A stretch of DNA of 64,000 bases from Ophiura sarsii. Taxonomy: Eukaryota; Echinodermata; Ophiuroidea; Amphilepidida; Ophiuridae. This document shows, piece after piece, positions 21,788-32,279 of the stretch (position 1 is its first letter; every line of letters starts with the position of its first letter). The DNA is taken from assembly GCA_035610835.1 (NCBI GenBank), contig CM069455.1, positions 40,999,944 to 41,063,943 of the forward strand. Reading direction: 5' to 3'. The notes under the pieces are model-generated. The model was not told where the DNA came from, did no database searches, and worked only from the letters and a program-made list of their open reading frames with translations. The position numbers were made by a program, and so were the translations under genes.

Positions 21788-21930
21788 ACATTCCATATCA
21801 GATTATAATCAACGATCCTCATGAACCTTTTTGGTAATGTTACAGGTTGGTTTTACGATATACATGTATAATAGGGCCACCTTCTAAGAATCGCTTCGTC
21901 GATTTGTCGTTGACTATGGAAGTACCTGAA

Positions 21931-22168
21931 TTTAACACTTTCCACGCGGTTATTAGTTTTACCATACAAAACAGATATTTTTAGAAACCTTTCCTAACTT
22001 TCAATGTGTATCTCAAGAATTCCTGAATCAATACTGGGCATATTTGTAATTATGTTAATGCATTTCTCACGTTGAATCTAAAATGGTGATGAAATTCAAT
22101 AATGTTGACATTTTGAAACATTTTGTGAAATTTTGGAACAGTCGTTTGCAGACGACTGCCGTGTCAGC
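21931..22168. mobile_element. CACTTTCC MITE in copy A intron 3
   Basis: Starts TTAACACTTTCCACGCGG and ends near GACTGCCGTGTC with a decayed right terminus. Confidence 0.7.
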
Positions 22169-22302
22169 AAAATACAAATAATGTCGATTAACTTGGTTAG
22201 TCGATCTTAAATGTCGATTATACTGTTCATTCGATGAATTGACGCTTTCATGGCAGTAAAGGTGACGGATTAGTTATAGGCTACTCCAAGACACCTGGAT
22301 TA

Positions 22303-22385
22303 ACACTTAGGCAATTAGTTTTAGTACAAAACAATTCTTTCAGAAACCTTTCCTAACTTTCAAAATCTTATCTTATAGTGTTAAG
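22303..22385. mobile_element. CACTTTCC MITE fragment, shared by both arms
   Basis: AACACTTAGGCAATTAG through TTTCAGAAACCTTTCC, then continues into sequence shared with the right arm (GTGTTAAGAACGTCACGTG). The right-arm equivalent is near 37790-37867. Confidence 0.6.
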
Positions 22386-22782
22386 AACGTCACGTGATGA
22401 CAGTACATTCCCCTGATAGAATACAAATTCCGAGGTTTGAAATTGAAATATTAGGAATTGTCACAGAACCCGATAAAATTAAGGAAACAAATTAACTGAT
22501 CAATCTAAGTAGCCTCAAAGTCATTTGATCCAAGATCAAAGTTATTATAAAAATCCATGTTAGTAAAACACGTAGCCTATTCATAAAAATATGTTTATGT
22601 ATTACCCGCGGTTTACCCAAACTGAAGTACGCCCTCTATCGTTGAATTGATCTATTTCAAGTATCTCTCCTCTTTTGTCCACTTTTCTTCTGAAAAGGCT
22701 AATGAATATTTATTCGTTGGTGAATGAACGCATTAAACAGATTCTATAATTAATGTGTTATTGATATCCATGTATATTCCAG

Positions 22783-22916
22783 GTTTATTGTTTGATTTGA
22801 CCGGCACCTATGATATTTCTTTTATCGTGAACGGAGCTGTGAGCGCGGTACCTATCTTGACCTTCGGATTGGAGGACATCTGGCGAAGAAGGGTGTCAAA
22901 AGCACAGGGCCTTTAA
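22783..22916 (+). CDS. SLC16-like monocarboxylate transporter copy A, exon 4 (C terminus)
   Basis: 134 bp after the acceptor TATATTCCAG, continuing phase 1 and ending in TAA at 22914-22916. It encodes GLLFDLTGTYDISFIVNGA, then VPILTFGLEDIWRRR and a short cytosolic tail SKAQGL. The GLLFDLTG..YD..F pattern is the usual last-helix region of SLC16 proteins. An AATAAA at 22958-22963 may serve as poly(A) signal. That segment (about 22935-23270) is absent from the right arm. Confidence 0.9.
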
Positions 22917-22957
22917 CAATTTAGCTTAGTTAGCTTTATGCTATTCAATTAGTATAC

Positions 22958-22963
22958 AATAAA
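22958..22963 (+). promoter_or_regulatory. Candidate poly(A) signal of transporter copy A
   Basis: AATAAA 42 bp after the stop codon. Copy B lacks it because the surrounding 340 bp are missing there. Confidence 0.4.
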
Positions 22964-23635
22964 TTATTACCAGTCAAGTGATTCACAAGGTCTCAAAAGT
23001 ATTATGCTATTAAATAATTTATTCTGAGCGGTTTTCTTGGAGTCATAAGCTGTTTTTGTCTTAAACACAACAAAGTACAATGTACTATACTGTCATATAG
23101 ATGACTCTTTTATAATGTTCTTGCTTGGGGTATTTAAGGCTTCATCAGCTCTCCTTGTCACGGTTAGTTTTTCGAGTGTGGTGATCTATGGCACTCGGCT
23201 TTACGGTTCTTGTATCTGATCTTCCATCAAAACCCAAAGAAAAAAGGTGACACTGCATTGACTAGAAATGAGGGGCCCCAAACATATAGAATTTTGGAAT
23301 TTTGAATCGAAATAAAATATCATGATTTTAATAATTCTTCATAAACAGTGCCAGATTTGTAATGTACTCCAATATTTGTCACCCACAAATTGTGTGCAAA
23401 ATTACTTAACTTTATAGTGTCACTATTATATGGGAACTTTTTTATACAATGCACAAACATTTACAGAAACTCGGTCTGTTTTGAAATGTTAACCTGTCAA
23501 CGTTTTTGACCATTAAAATACAGCACTCAAATCCATGATGTTGATGAATCAATTAAAACTGACTTAAGTTACACATCAAGCAATGAAACCTATGTGAAAT
23601 TTCCGTAAAATCTCTGACTAAGATTTGCTCTCAAT

Positions 23636-23885
23636 AAGAGTCCTGAAAGTTGCTGCATCAACTCTTTGGAATTCATTACCTCTAAATATCAGATGTTGTA
23701 ACTCTATTCAATCATTTAAGAACTTGTTAAAGACTCACTTATTTAATAAGGCGTTGAACTGATTCTATGTGCATGTACTTTTTACATCTTAAAAAGGTTG
23801 TATTATTATATTTATGTATTTTCTCGTTTGCGCCTCGGAATAGTTGATCTAGATTGATGGCGCATTACAAATGCCTTATTATTAT
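23636..23885 (+). mobile_element. Non-LTR retrotransposon 3' end, heavily 5'-truncated
   Basis: The frame VLKVAASTLWNSLPLNIR...SIQSFKNLLKTHLFNKALN is the C-terminal tail of CR1/L2/Crack-type reverse transcriptases. A short 3' UTR follows (GGCGCATTACAAATGCC) and ends in ATT repeats (TTATTATTATT), a usual tail for these clades. Confidence 0.75.
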
Positions 23886-24073
23886 TAAGTAATGCCACCT
23901 TGAATATAGGGTGTCCTGGAAGGATTAATTCCAGGAAAGGTGCATTTGTTTAGCTACGAATACCAATGTTTGTTTTGTCAAAGTGCTTATTATATTAACA
24001 TGACACCCAATACATCTATATAGAATGACATGGGATTATGAACATTCTGTAAGAATCTTACAGAATCCCATGT

Positions 24074-24317
24074 TAACACTTTCCACGCGGCAGGCGGCTG
24101 CAGACGACATTCCAAAATTGCACAAATGTTTCAAATATGTCAAAAATATTGACTTTCATCGCCATATTTGGAATTGCCTTGAGAAATGCATTACAATAAG
24201 TACAAACATTTCTAGTATAGGTTCAGTAATTCTTGAGATAGACTTTGATAGTTGGGAAAGGTTTCTGAAAATCTGTAGTGTGTATGGTAAAAATAATAGC
24301 CGCGTGGAAAGTGTTAA
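24074..24317. mobile_element. CACTTTCC MITE, intact ends, reverse orientation
   Basis: CACTTTCCACGCGGC to GCCGCGTGGAAAGTG, flanked on both sides by TTAA. One of the best-preserved copies, and it defines the TTAA target. Confidence 0.85.
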
Positions 24318-24321
24318 CACT

Positions 24322-24955
24322 TGCTGTTTAGTTTTATTTGGCATATCAAGACACAGAGATACAATACATCAGATCAAATATACAAATCTTAAAAACTTAC
24401 AAAATAAACACAACATATTAATACAAGAAAACATATAATGCCAAGGATAGCCCAAGAAAGCTCTAAAAAGGGCTTATTTCCATTGGGGTCCTTATTAAAA
24501 CAGCACATTATAAAAACATCATATATATTTGCACACAAAATAATATTGCACTTTTTATGAAACAACTGCATATAAAAATGGATGAAAAATCAAGATAGAA
24601 AGTGACTCTTTACTGCCTTTTTGAACTGCCCGTGGGTTTTGGATGTTTTAACCTGAGTTGGTAGCAAGTTCCATTCCCGAATACCAGTAAAGAAAAATGT
24701 ATTGCACTGCTGACCTTTAGCTTTGGGAACCAGACAATTTGTTGCACTGCCCCTGGTATTGTATCTGTGAGTGTTGGACAATTTGGTAAATTGAGAATTC
24801 AAGTACTCAGGTGCTATTTCATTATATATTTTAAAAACATGATTGAGTTTAAGTTGTTTAACTCTATCTTCAACTTTCAGCATTCCCAGCTTCTTAACAG
24901 CTTCTTTACAGGAATGATGGTCACCTTTGACTAAAATGATCTTTTTGAGACTCAT
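24322..24955 (-). mobile_element. Non-LTR retrotransposon 3' end, 5'-truncated
   Basis: The minus-strand frame 24955-24593 (121 codons) reads LGMLKVEDRVKQLKLNHVFK, YNTRGSATNCLVPKAKG and REWNLLPTQVK, the C-terminal portion of a CR1/jockey-like reverse transcriptase. About 270 bp of 3' UTR follows, ending near GCCAAATAAAACTAAACAGC. It abuts the MITE 24074-24317. Confidence 0.75.
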
Positions 24956-24959
24956 AAAT

Positions 24960-25490
24960 CATTGACTATGTTCGGCACAAAGCTCACTTTTATGACATGC
25001 AGGTAATTTGCTGTGTCCTCTATTAATTTCTATTACAAAATTAATAGATATCAACTCTTCGTGATGTTTTATGAAGCAATATTTGAATGAGTGATTTATA
25101 CCATACTTTCTAGAGCGGCACTTTAGAAGTTTGCTGTGAGTTTCTCTCAATTGAAATACGCTGAAAGTGAAAAACTGGTTTTCATCGATTTTCATTAATG
25201 TCAATGTCATATCGGAACGATTAGGGATATTTCAATGATAGTGACAGAGTCAGTTGGAAACATGTTCCCCAATATACTGTAGCAATTAAATTTAGACTGC
25301 TGTTTTTATATTCATGACCAATTGCTATATACCTCACCAAGTGCCATGGGGGGAAGTATGTGTACATGTATATTATAGTACCGTATGGTATTCTGTACTT
25401 ACAAATAGTGTACGTTACATTTTCATTCTGATTCGCATCAAGGTCAAATGGCCGTTTCAAATCGTGCACAATTCTTTTTGATTCACCCTG
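24960..25490. mobile_element. TA-type MITE related to 41578-43096, partial
   Basis: Matches 42330-43040 (GACATGCAGGTAATTTGCTG, TAGATATCAACT, GAAATACGCTGAAAGTGAAA). Ends GATTCACCCTG before TA at 25491-25492. A 48-bp direct repeat (TATTATAGTACCGTATGG...) occurs at about 25371-25418 and 25491-25538. Confidence 0.65.
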
Positions 25491-25737
25491 TATTATAGTA
25501 CCGTATGGTATTCTGTACTTACAAATAGTTTACGTTAAATTTCCATTCATCCAAAATCTCACGGATCGATAGTAAGGTGACGATTGGGATGCTTTGATTG
25601 GTCAATGCAGCCAATACATACATGTCACACTGTCCTATGTGTTCAAAACCCACGTGTGAGAATGTAAACTGTACTTTGTTCTATCCTTTTTAATGTAGCG
25701 TTCTTAATTATTGACCAATGTCTTAAATTAAGGGGTA

Positions 25738-26315
25738 CTTAAGGAAGTCACTTTTGAATTTTGTGAGTGCTGTCATTATTGAACTATTAATCAAATGCAT
25801 ATAAAAGTATACATTTTTGGAAAGGAAATAGGTCAGAGAATCCAAATTCTGCTTTAATTTTGACCAAAAATGTTGTTTTTTAGAAAATCACAACAACAAA
25901 ACTTTTTGACACAAAAAATGTCAACAAAGCTAACAAAAATAATTTTGACTAAAAAATTCCCAAATTGCTAGATTATGATGTAAAGACCTAATTTAATATT
26001 TTTGAAAATATTGACAAAAAAAGGGGGGGAAAGTGGGAAAAAATGAAAAATATTAAGTTAGTGTCTTTACATCATAATTTAGCAATTTGAGAATTTTTTA
26101 CTCAAAATTATTTTTTATATCTTTGTTGAACTTTTTGGGGTCAAAAAAGTGATATTTTGTGATTTTCTAAAAAATTCAACATTTTTGGTCAAAATTGTCG
26201 TAAAATTCGGATTCTCTGATCCATTTCCTTTCCAATAATGTATACTTTTATATGCATTTGATTAATAGTTCAATAATTAAAGCACTCACAAAATTCAAAA
26301 AATCAATTCAAAAAC
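25738..26315. mobile_element. Foldback element, near full-length palindrome, about 575 bp
   Basis: The left half (AAGTCACTTTTGAATTTTGT, CATATAAAAGTATACATT, CCAAAAATGTTG) recurs inverted in the right half up to about 26315, leaving a short purine-rich centre near 26018-26046. No coding region. Similar ATAAAAGTATA...GTATACATTTCTAGAAAGG sequence occurs near 62905-62955. Confidence 0.75.
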
Positions 26316-26433
26316 TATAAACTATCCATGTTATGTTAAATATAAAGCTGAAATATATATAAATACATGAATGATGATACTGGGGAGTAAACACATCGTA
26401 CATTTGCTATAACCATTAAATAAAAATAAAAAT

Positions 26434-26640
26434 AAAAATATTAAAACACATTTTTCAGAAACCTTTCCCACCTTTCAAAGTCATATCTCATGAATTAATC
26501 AACCAAACTAGGCATGTTTGTACTTATTCTATCATGGTAAGACGAAATAATAGTGATGAGATTCCAAAATTATAACATTTTTGAAACATTTTGTGAGATT
26601 TTGGAACTGTCGTCTGCAGACGCCTGCCGCGTGAAAAGCG
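26434..26640. mobile_element. CACTTTCC MITE, 5' part lost
   Basis: From TTTTTCAGAAACCTTTCC to GCCGCGTGAAAAGCG. The next element begins at its TTA(A) boundary. Confidence 0.7.
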
Positions 26641-26643
26641 TTA

Positions 26644-27166
26644 GGGAAGACATCAAAACTCGACCGCCCGTTGACCGCCGGTTACGGTCGGTTCCGCCCG
26701 GTTCTTTCAGGTCAAATGTTTTACTGGTATATGAATATTCACGCATGCAACACTGAACAACCGCCGGTTGACTTAATGCTGTAACCGGACCAATTTACAC
26801 TATCAATCTGTTACTTTGGGGTCATAATAGCTCTCTCTATAATCGTTCTATAAAAAAAACCATTCATAGACTTTCGGTATTGATTTTAAAAAGTTAATTG
26901 AGCTACAAACAGATTAAAAAAGCCAACCCCAGCGAAAATCAATAGCTGTATTGGACTGGTTGTCAACTGAGACTTGAGATCCCATTACTTCAAGATGTTA
27001 TTGCTCACGCGTGTGACGAGGCACTATCAACCGGTCGTGTTCACCAGAGTGTAATTATTTGACCTCGTTATGTGTGTATATTATAACAGACGACACGTTT
27101 TGTGAGAACCGGGCGGAACCGGCCGTAACCGGCGGTCAACTGGCGGTCGAGTTTTGACGTGATCCC
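26644..27166. mobile_element. GC-rich inverted-repeat element, 523 bp
   Basis: About 65-bp inverted ends rich in CCGGTT/AACCGG (GGGAAGACATCAAAACTCG and its partner CGAGTTTTGACGTGATCCC). TTA(G) lies on the left and TTAA on the right. The ends are much more GC-rich than the neighbourhood. No coding region. Confidence 0.75.
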
Positions 27167-27360
27167 TTAAGGATCTTTCTATTCAATATGTTCCCAAAAG
27201 AAGTGGTTTACGTTCTGCCTCTGACAATCGGATTCTTACTAAACCTACAACTCGTCTCACTATCTCCAAGAAGGGGTAGTATGCATCATGTCCATTTGTA
27301 TCACAGTTTCCCCGCGACATATCAGGCATGCCTCATCACCGACTCAATTTAAGAAGATGT

Positions 27361-27603
27361 TAACACTTTCCACGCGGCTATCTTTTTTACTATGTACAAA
27401 CAAGATTTTTCAGAAACCTTTTCCAATTTTCAAGGTCTATCTCAATGATTACTGTACCGATACTAGGCATGTTTGTACTTAATCCAATGCATTTCTCATG
27501 ATGATTCCAAATATGATAATGAAATTAAATAATTTTGACATTTTTTAAACATTTTGTGAAATTTTGGAATGTCGTCTGCAGCCGCCTGCCGCGTGGAAAG
27601 TGT
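27361..27603. mobile_element. CACTTTCC MITE, intact ends
   Basis: CACTTTCCACGCGGC to GCCGCGTGGAAAGTG, flanked by TTAA on both sides. Confidence 0.85.
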
Positions 27604-27639
27604 TAAACCTCATCATCTTCATAGTGCAAGTGATGTTTA

Positions 27640-27740
27640 ACACTGTTTTTATTATATTGTATAATGTGTATTATATTGTATAATGTGTAATGTGTTTTTA
27701 TTATATTGTATAATGTATAATGTGTATAATTGTATATAAA
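27640..27740. repeat. AT-rich tandem repeat
   Basis: TTATATTGTATAATGTG is repeated about three times with variation. Confidence 0.75.
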
Positions 27741-28300
27741 TGCTAATTGCTATGTTCTGTTATGACAAACTAACCTCCATCAATTTCCGACTATTGGGTC
27801 GGTATTTATATGTACGTGGAAATATCCCATCCCGATTAAAAATCGGATCTTCAGTCGGGCCCGTTTCTTCTATATTAGCATGATTAGAGAACATTTTCAG
27901 TCAACGTACAATACGACCAATGAAGTTTTGACGCAACTGGTGTTCCCATTTAAACATGTTAAAAAATCCTTTGAGCAAGTTCGAGTATCATAGGACCTTA
28001 TTTGTCAGAGACAATGCTTTTTAAAGATGTATACGAAATGACCTCTGACCTTTTGTAACCTCTAACGCTGTATGTGTACGTTCTTGTGAGCAAGTGTGGT
28101 CAAAGGATCCTAATAAGTCAACAGGTTGACTTAACAAAACCCTTATATTAACTATAGAATAGGAAACTTATATCTACACTTTGAGCTTATTTTAATGTTT
28201 GCCACGAAAAGGCAAAACATTTGAACAAAACTAATATTTCCTAAAGATTTCCGATTTTCAGTTCAATTCAAGATACATCTTTTATCCTTGGATCTTTAAA

Positions 28301-28504
28301 ACACTTTCCACGCGGCTATTGGTTTTACCAAATACAAAACCGATAAGTCATATTCATTTTACTAGGCATGTTTGTACTTATTGTAATGCATTTCTCATGG
28401 TGATTCCAAATATGGTAATTAATGTCAATAATTTTGATATTTTTGAAACCTTTTGTGAACATTCCGAATGTCGTCTGCAGACGCCTGCCGCGTGGAAAGT
28501 GTTA
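28301..28504. mobile_element. CACTTTCC MITE, internally shortened
   Basis: CACTTTCCACGCGGC to CCGCGTGGAAAGTG, lacking about 40 bp of the usual middle. Confidence 0.75.
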
Positions 28505-28628
28505 CATAAAATAAGCACTGCTATACGTTTTCTTCATGATATGAACAATAATCGACTTGTAAAATAAATTTCTTTGCTTTTATTAAAATACTCATCCCAA
28601 AACACATTCAACAGCAATACCACCACGT

Positions 28629-29023
28629 CAAATGTGATGTGAATTGTGAAAACCCGTCGGATGTCGCCAGATGTGAACTAGGAATTTTGGGTAAAATTAA
28701 AAAGATACTTTGTGTCATCATCTTTCCTGAAATTTCACCTTCAAAAACTTGCTAAAGTCACTTTTCTGATTAACTTTATAATGTTATTCTATTGATCTAT
28801 GTATCATTTTTGGCCTGTTTTCATGATTTTCTTTTTTTTTAAAGCTTTTTATGACATCACAATCACCATTCACTCATAACCTTTTTTGTAGTGATTTTGT
28901 AGAGAAAAATGATCGAAACAGTTTTGAAATCAGCACAGTTTCAGCTTTTTGTTGATACTATAAATATCTCCAAAATTAAAAATCCCATCATGTGGCGGGT
29001 TTTCACAGATCGCATCACAAATA
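28629..29023. mobile_element. Inverted-repeat element, about 395 bp
   Basis: The left end TGTGATGTGAATTGTGAAAACCCG is matched by the right end CGGGTTTTCACAGATCGCATCACA, and the similarity continues inward (CCAAAATTAAAAATCCC). Degenerate. Confidence 0.6.
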
Positions 29024-29029
29024 GTTTTG

Positions 29030-29620
29030 CTTGATGGAACAACATAGTGTTTTCAAGGATGGTTACCAGAAGCAGCTATAATGGGCTGGAACTAATTGGA
29101 GTTGGATATTCTGGATCTGGATCTGGATTTGTTACTCCAGCAAAACGGAATATCCGCATCACGCTAGAGTTGGATGACATGACCTAATGATTGCTGTGGC
29201 TGGGTAGACTGTTTCCATTTGTTGATGCTGTGTGCTCATTGAAGTGGTTCCGGATCATATTAAATGAGTGTTTATATATTACGAGGCGATTTGCTGCTTA
29301 ATTTCCAATTGAAGTGATCTTATACTAATATGCGTATGCTTTCCATGATTTTGATATGAGATTGAAACCACGATGGTAACAAGAGCACACACTTATTATT
29401 AAATTGACTTCATTGTCATGGAAACGTTTGCAAACCGTTCTGTAAAACAAAAGCATATACCAATATACCCAGCGTGTCCAGGTATCTTAGCAATTAATTA
29501 AGAGCGCCATCTCTTGGCATTTTGTGAGCAACAATGCAAGCCACATTCCACATCATGAAACTTGAATTTTCTTCAATGGCAATTCTGTTAAGAAAACTCC
29601 ATTTTGTATTAGATAAAGGG
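29030..29620. other. Intergenic, nothing recognised
   Basis: No supported gene. A short TCTGGATCTGGATCTGGAT repeat lies near 29110. Confidence 0.35.
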
Positions 29621-29626
29621 TGAGAG

Positions 29627-29777
29627 GCAGCCTGTTATCAATTATAATGGTGTCTTGTTCAGGTCTGGTGAGCATGAATCTGCTAGGGAAGGCGAGACCC
29701 GTAGGGTCGAGCCTTCCCTAGCAGATTCATGCGAACCCGACCTGAACAAGGCACCATTATAATTGATAAAAGGCTGC
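29627..29777. repeat. Long hairpin, about 65-bp stem
   Basis: GCAGCCTGTTATCAATTATA on the left pairs with TATAATTGATAAAAGGCTGC on the right. The stem continues through CATGAATCTGCTAGGGAAGG / CCTTCCCTAGCAGATTCATG to a loop around GACCCGTAGGGTC. Few mismatches. It could be a small foldback element or the template of a structured RNA. Confidence 0.8.
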
Positions 29778-29779
29778 TT

Positions 29780-30400
29780 CGAACATTTTCTCTTTTTACA
29801 TATACTTCAAGCGAAAACACAATCATAATATAAACACTCATTTAAATATTTAATGTTTTAATTAATTATTTTGTTGACAATTGTGTAAATAATAAGGCAA
29901 ATATTTCCTTAATAAAAAACACTGGAAACAAGCAATAGATTATTGTCAATGTGTGATATCTTATGTGTGATGGCCCAAGAATTGCTTATTACACTTATGT
30001 CTCGCAATAATCAGTGATCTGTAAATATCATTTACCTCTTGACAAGTTATGTGTATAAAAGTGAATTTGACACTTCTGATGCAAATTATTGAGTTATTTT
30101 AACAATACATATCTTAGTTTAGGTATCCAACCATAATTAAAAGCTGTTAAAGCAACTGTTAAACTTGTGATGGTAAGTGCATAGGTGTTGAATACTTTGT
30201 TTATTGAACAATGGGTTCATGAGGGACTATTTTGAATCATAATTCTGTCACTGTTGTCTAGTTCAGTCATACCTGTAGATGAGTGCTAGTATTAGATAAG
30301 TCATATTCATTTTCACCATGAAAGCGAAAGATAGTAATAGAGGTGAACTATAGCATAAGTCGATTCGTATGTGAAGCCAGGGAGAAGAATGGAGAATATC
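29780..30400. other. Intergenic, nothing recognised
   Basis: AT-rich, upstream of the Crypton-like remnant. It may hold that gene's missing 5' part, but I see no convincing frame. Confidence 0.3.
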
Positions 30401-30420
30401 TAGGGAAAACATGATACTAG

Positions 30421-30904
30421 TTGGTCACCAGCCGTCAGAAGTACATGGAAATGAACAATGTTTTCCACAAATTGTTGATCGAAAGGGAATTAAAAGAAGT
30501 GCGACTGACTTTAGACTCGGAAATGAAAAGAAAGGCTGCGAATGACATAAACAAACCATTGAAACAAGCCAAGCCGGTTGCCCTTGACCAGGAGGAGAAA
30601 CTGTGGGCATCACTAGACTCTAGGATCATCTAGCCCACGTCAGCTCATGGAAACGCTCGTTTTCGTTTACTTATGATGTGAATGATCCATTTCGTTATGC
30701 GTGGTTGGTCGGAGCTTCGCCGGATTACATATGGCCAAGTAGCTGTCGACACTGATATGGAAGTATTTACACTACCACCAGACAGTGTCTTCAAAAACCC
30801 ACCATTTAAGGAAATCAGCGGCCATAGAAGCAATGTTGTGGATGACTATGTGACAAGTACACAACAGAAAACTTATGCGAGTACACGTGTTGCAAGGAAA
30901 TGAA
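30421..30904 (+). pseudogene. DUF3504/Crypton-like gene remnant, exon 1
   Basis: Two frames separated by stops. The first (30421-30633) gives NNVFHKLLIERELKEVRLTL, then EMKRKAAND and QEEKLWAS, resembling the entry into the DUF3504 (Crypton-derived tyrosine recombinase-like) domain. The second (30682-30903) gives VMRGWSELRRITYGQVAVDT and then ISGHRSNVVDDYVTSTQQK. The GHRS and following Tyr resemble the C-terminal box and tyrosine of that family. The middle of the domain is missing, so this copy would be inactive. A GTAAGT donor follows at 30905. The family call is inference from short blocks. Confidence 0.5.
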
Positions 30905-31082
30905 GGTAAGTCGAAAATGTTGAAATATGTTTTAAAATTAAAAATTAAAAAAACTTTGACCCACTATCAAGGAAAAAACACCTTGACCCACTGATGAGAA
31001 GGGGAAAAAATGCCCACCAAACTCAAAATATAGGAAACCATATAAATGGAGAAACAACTTTCTGCCCGACCCAACATTCCAC

Positions 31083-31110
31083 TCCCCTCCCCCCCCCCCC
31101 CCCACCCCCC
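31083..31110 (+). repeat. C-rich tract
   Basis: CCCCTCCCCC... followed by an ACCCCCCC stretch, in the intron of the Crypton-like remnant. Confidence 0.8.
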
Positions 31111-31264
31111 CATAATATATATTACGCCCGTCCTAAGTCATTGAAGCGTGATGACTTATTAAACTTGATTACATCCAATGTAATTTGTATTAGTATTAGT
31201 AAAGCATTCAATCATGATTAAAGCATACTGAAGGCTGTTATTTGTTTTTTTTTGTCATTTAAGG

Positions 31265-31389
31265 TAATGCCCCTCCAGCCAAAACAAATCAAACTTCAAG
31301 AACCTACAGACAATCAACCATCTACTTCTTCCAGCATGCCCGACAGCAGCAGCAACATCAACAACCCTGCCTCACACCTGCCAATTTAG
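31265..31389 (+). pseudogene. DUF3504/Crypton-like gene remnant, exon 2 and 3' end
   Basis: After the acceptor TTTTTTGTCATTTAAG, the frame LQPKQIKLQEPTDNQPSTSS, then SMPDSSSNINNPASHLPI ends in TAG. This is a low-complexity Ser/Asn/Gln/Pro tail, followed by AATAAA near 31432. Splice signals and a poly(A) signal fit a former gene rather than a processed copy. Confidence 0.45.
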
Positions 31390-31661
31390 TTTTACCATGA
31401 TGTGTCTTCAATAATTGTAACTTTAGTTTTAAATAAATAAGAGCATAAAACAAAAGAACACTCAATACATGATTGTGGATGCTATTACTTTTGATTTAAG
31501 GCCAAATAGAATTTTTTTTTAAAACATGTTTCACGTCCGGGTTTTTTTTTCAAAAAAGAAGAAGAGGGCTTTTTATTATTTTTCAATTTTCAATTGTTTC
31601 TATTTTTACATTGTTTTAATAGTGTTAGCACTATGTTATTGTTAATTATGATACATATTTA

Positions 31662-31860
31662 ATAGAAATAATAGGCATATACGACGGGTATTAAACAAAT
31701 TATAAATATTTTAAACAGGTTCGCCGTCGTGGGTAGAAAAGAGACAATAATAGGAAAACGATCTCGCCCGGGAGTCGAACCCAGGATCTGTTGCTTGCTT
31801 GGCAACTGCCTTATCCATTGGGCCACAAGACCTCGCATGGTAAAGCATCTGAAATTCAAA
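31662..31860 (-). repeat. Duplicated unit with tRNA-like head, copy 1
   Basis: About 198 bp, repeated at 31970-32166 with one-base differences. Contains the tRNA-like 31761-31832. Confidence 0.8.
31761..31832 (-). pseudogene. tRNA-like sequence (Arg-type body), copy 1
   Basis: The minus strand GGTCTTGTGGCCCAATGG, then GTTGC-CAAGCAA-GCAAC and GGGTTCGACTCCCGG. The D arm GCCCAATGGATAAGGC is Arg-like, but the anticodon loop reads AGC and the acceptor stem pairs poorly. It is a tRNA-derived repeat or pseudogene. Confidence 0.55.
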
Positions 31861-31969
31861 CCTAAGCGATCTCGTTTCCCAGTCTCCTGCCACAAGTATT
31901 ACCCGGAGTAGCTCGGGCCTATACAAGTGTAAATAATCAAGTGCCGTCCTCCCTGTAGAGGAAAATACA

Positions 31970-32166
31970 TAGAAATAATAGGCATATACGACGGGTATTA
32001 AACAAATTATAAATATTTTAACAGGTTCGCCGTCGTGGGTAGAAAAGAGACAATAATAGGAAAACGATCTCGCCCGGGAGTCGAACCCAGGATCTGTTGC
32101 TTGCTTGGCAACTGCCTTATCCATTGGGCCACAAGACCTCGCATGGTAAAGCATCTGAAATTCAAA
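31970..32166 (-). repeat. Duplicated unit with tRNA-like head, copy 2
   Basis: Second copy of 31662-31860. It stops where a CACTTTCC MITE fragment starts (32167). Confidence 0.8.
32067..32138 (-). pseudogene. tRNA-like sequence (Arg-type body), copy 2
   Basis: Identical in its tRNA-like part to 31761-31832, so the duplication is recent. Confidence 0.55.
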
Positions 32167-32272
32167 TGGTGATTCCAAATATGGTAATTAAGTTCAATAA
32201 TTTTGAAATTTGTGAAACATTTTTTGAAATTTTGGAATGTCGTCTGCAGACACCTGCCGCGTGGAAAATGTT
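32167..32272. mobile_element. CACTTTCC MITE fragment
   Basis: From TGGTGATTCCAAATATGG to CCGCGTGGAAAATG. The left half is missing. Confidence 0.7.
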
Positions 32273-32279
32273 AAGATAT

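Larger units (their letters stand above)
11200..23490 (+). other. Left arm of an inverted segmental duplication
   Basis: Exons 2-4 of the transporter, their splice sites and much intron sequence are repeated as reverse complement at about 36830-46290. Landmarks: 11420-11540 matches 46150-46280; 11820-12480 matches 43160-44350; 17660-18780 matches 38262-39300; 22340-22930 matches 37060-37850; 23272-23490 matches 36830-37050. Confidence 0.85.
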
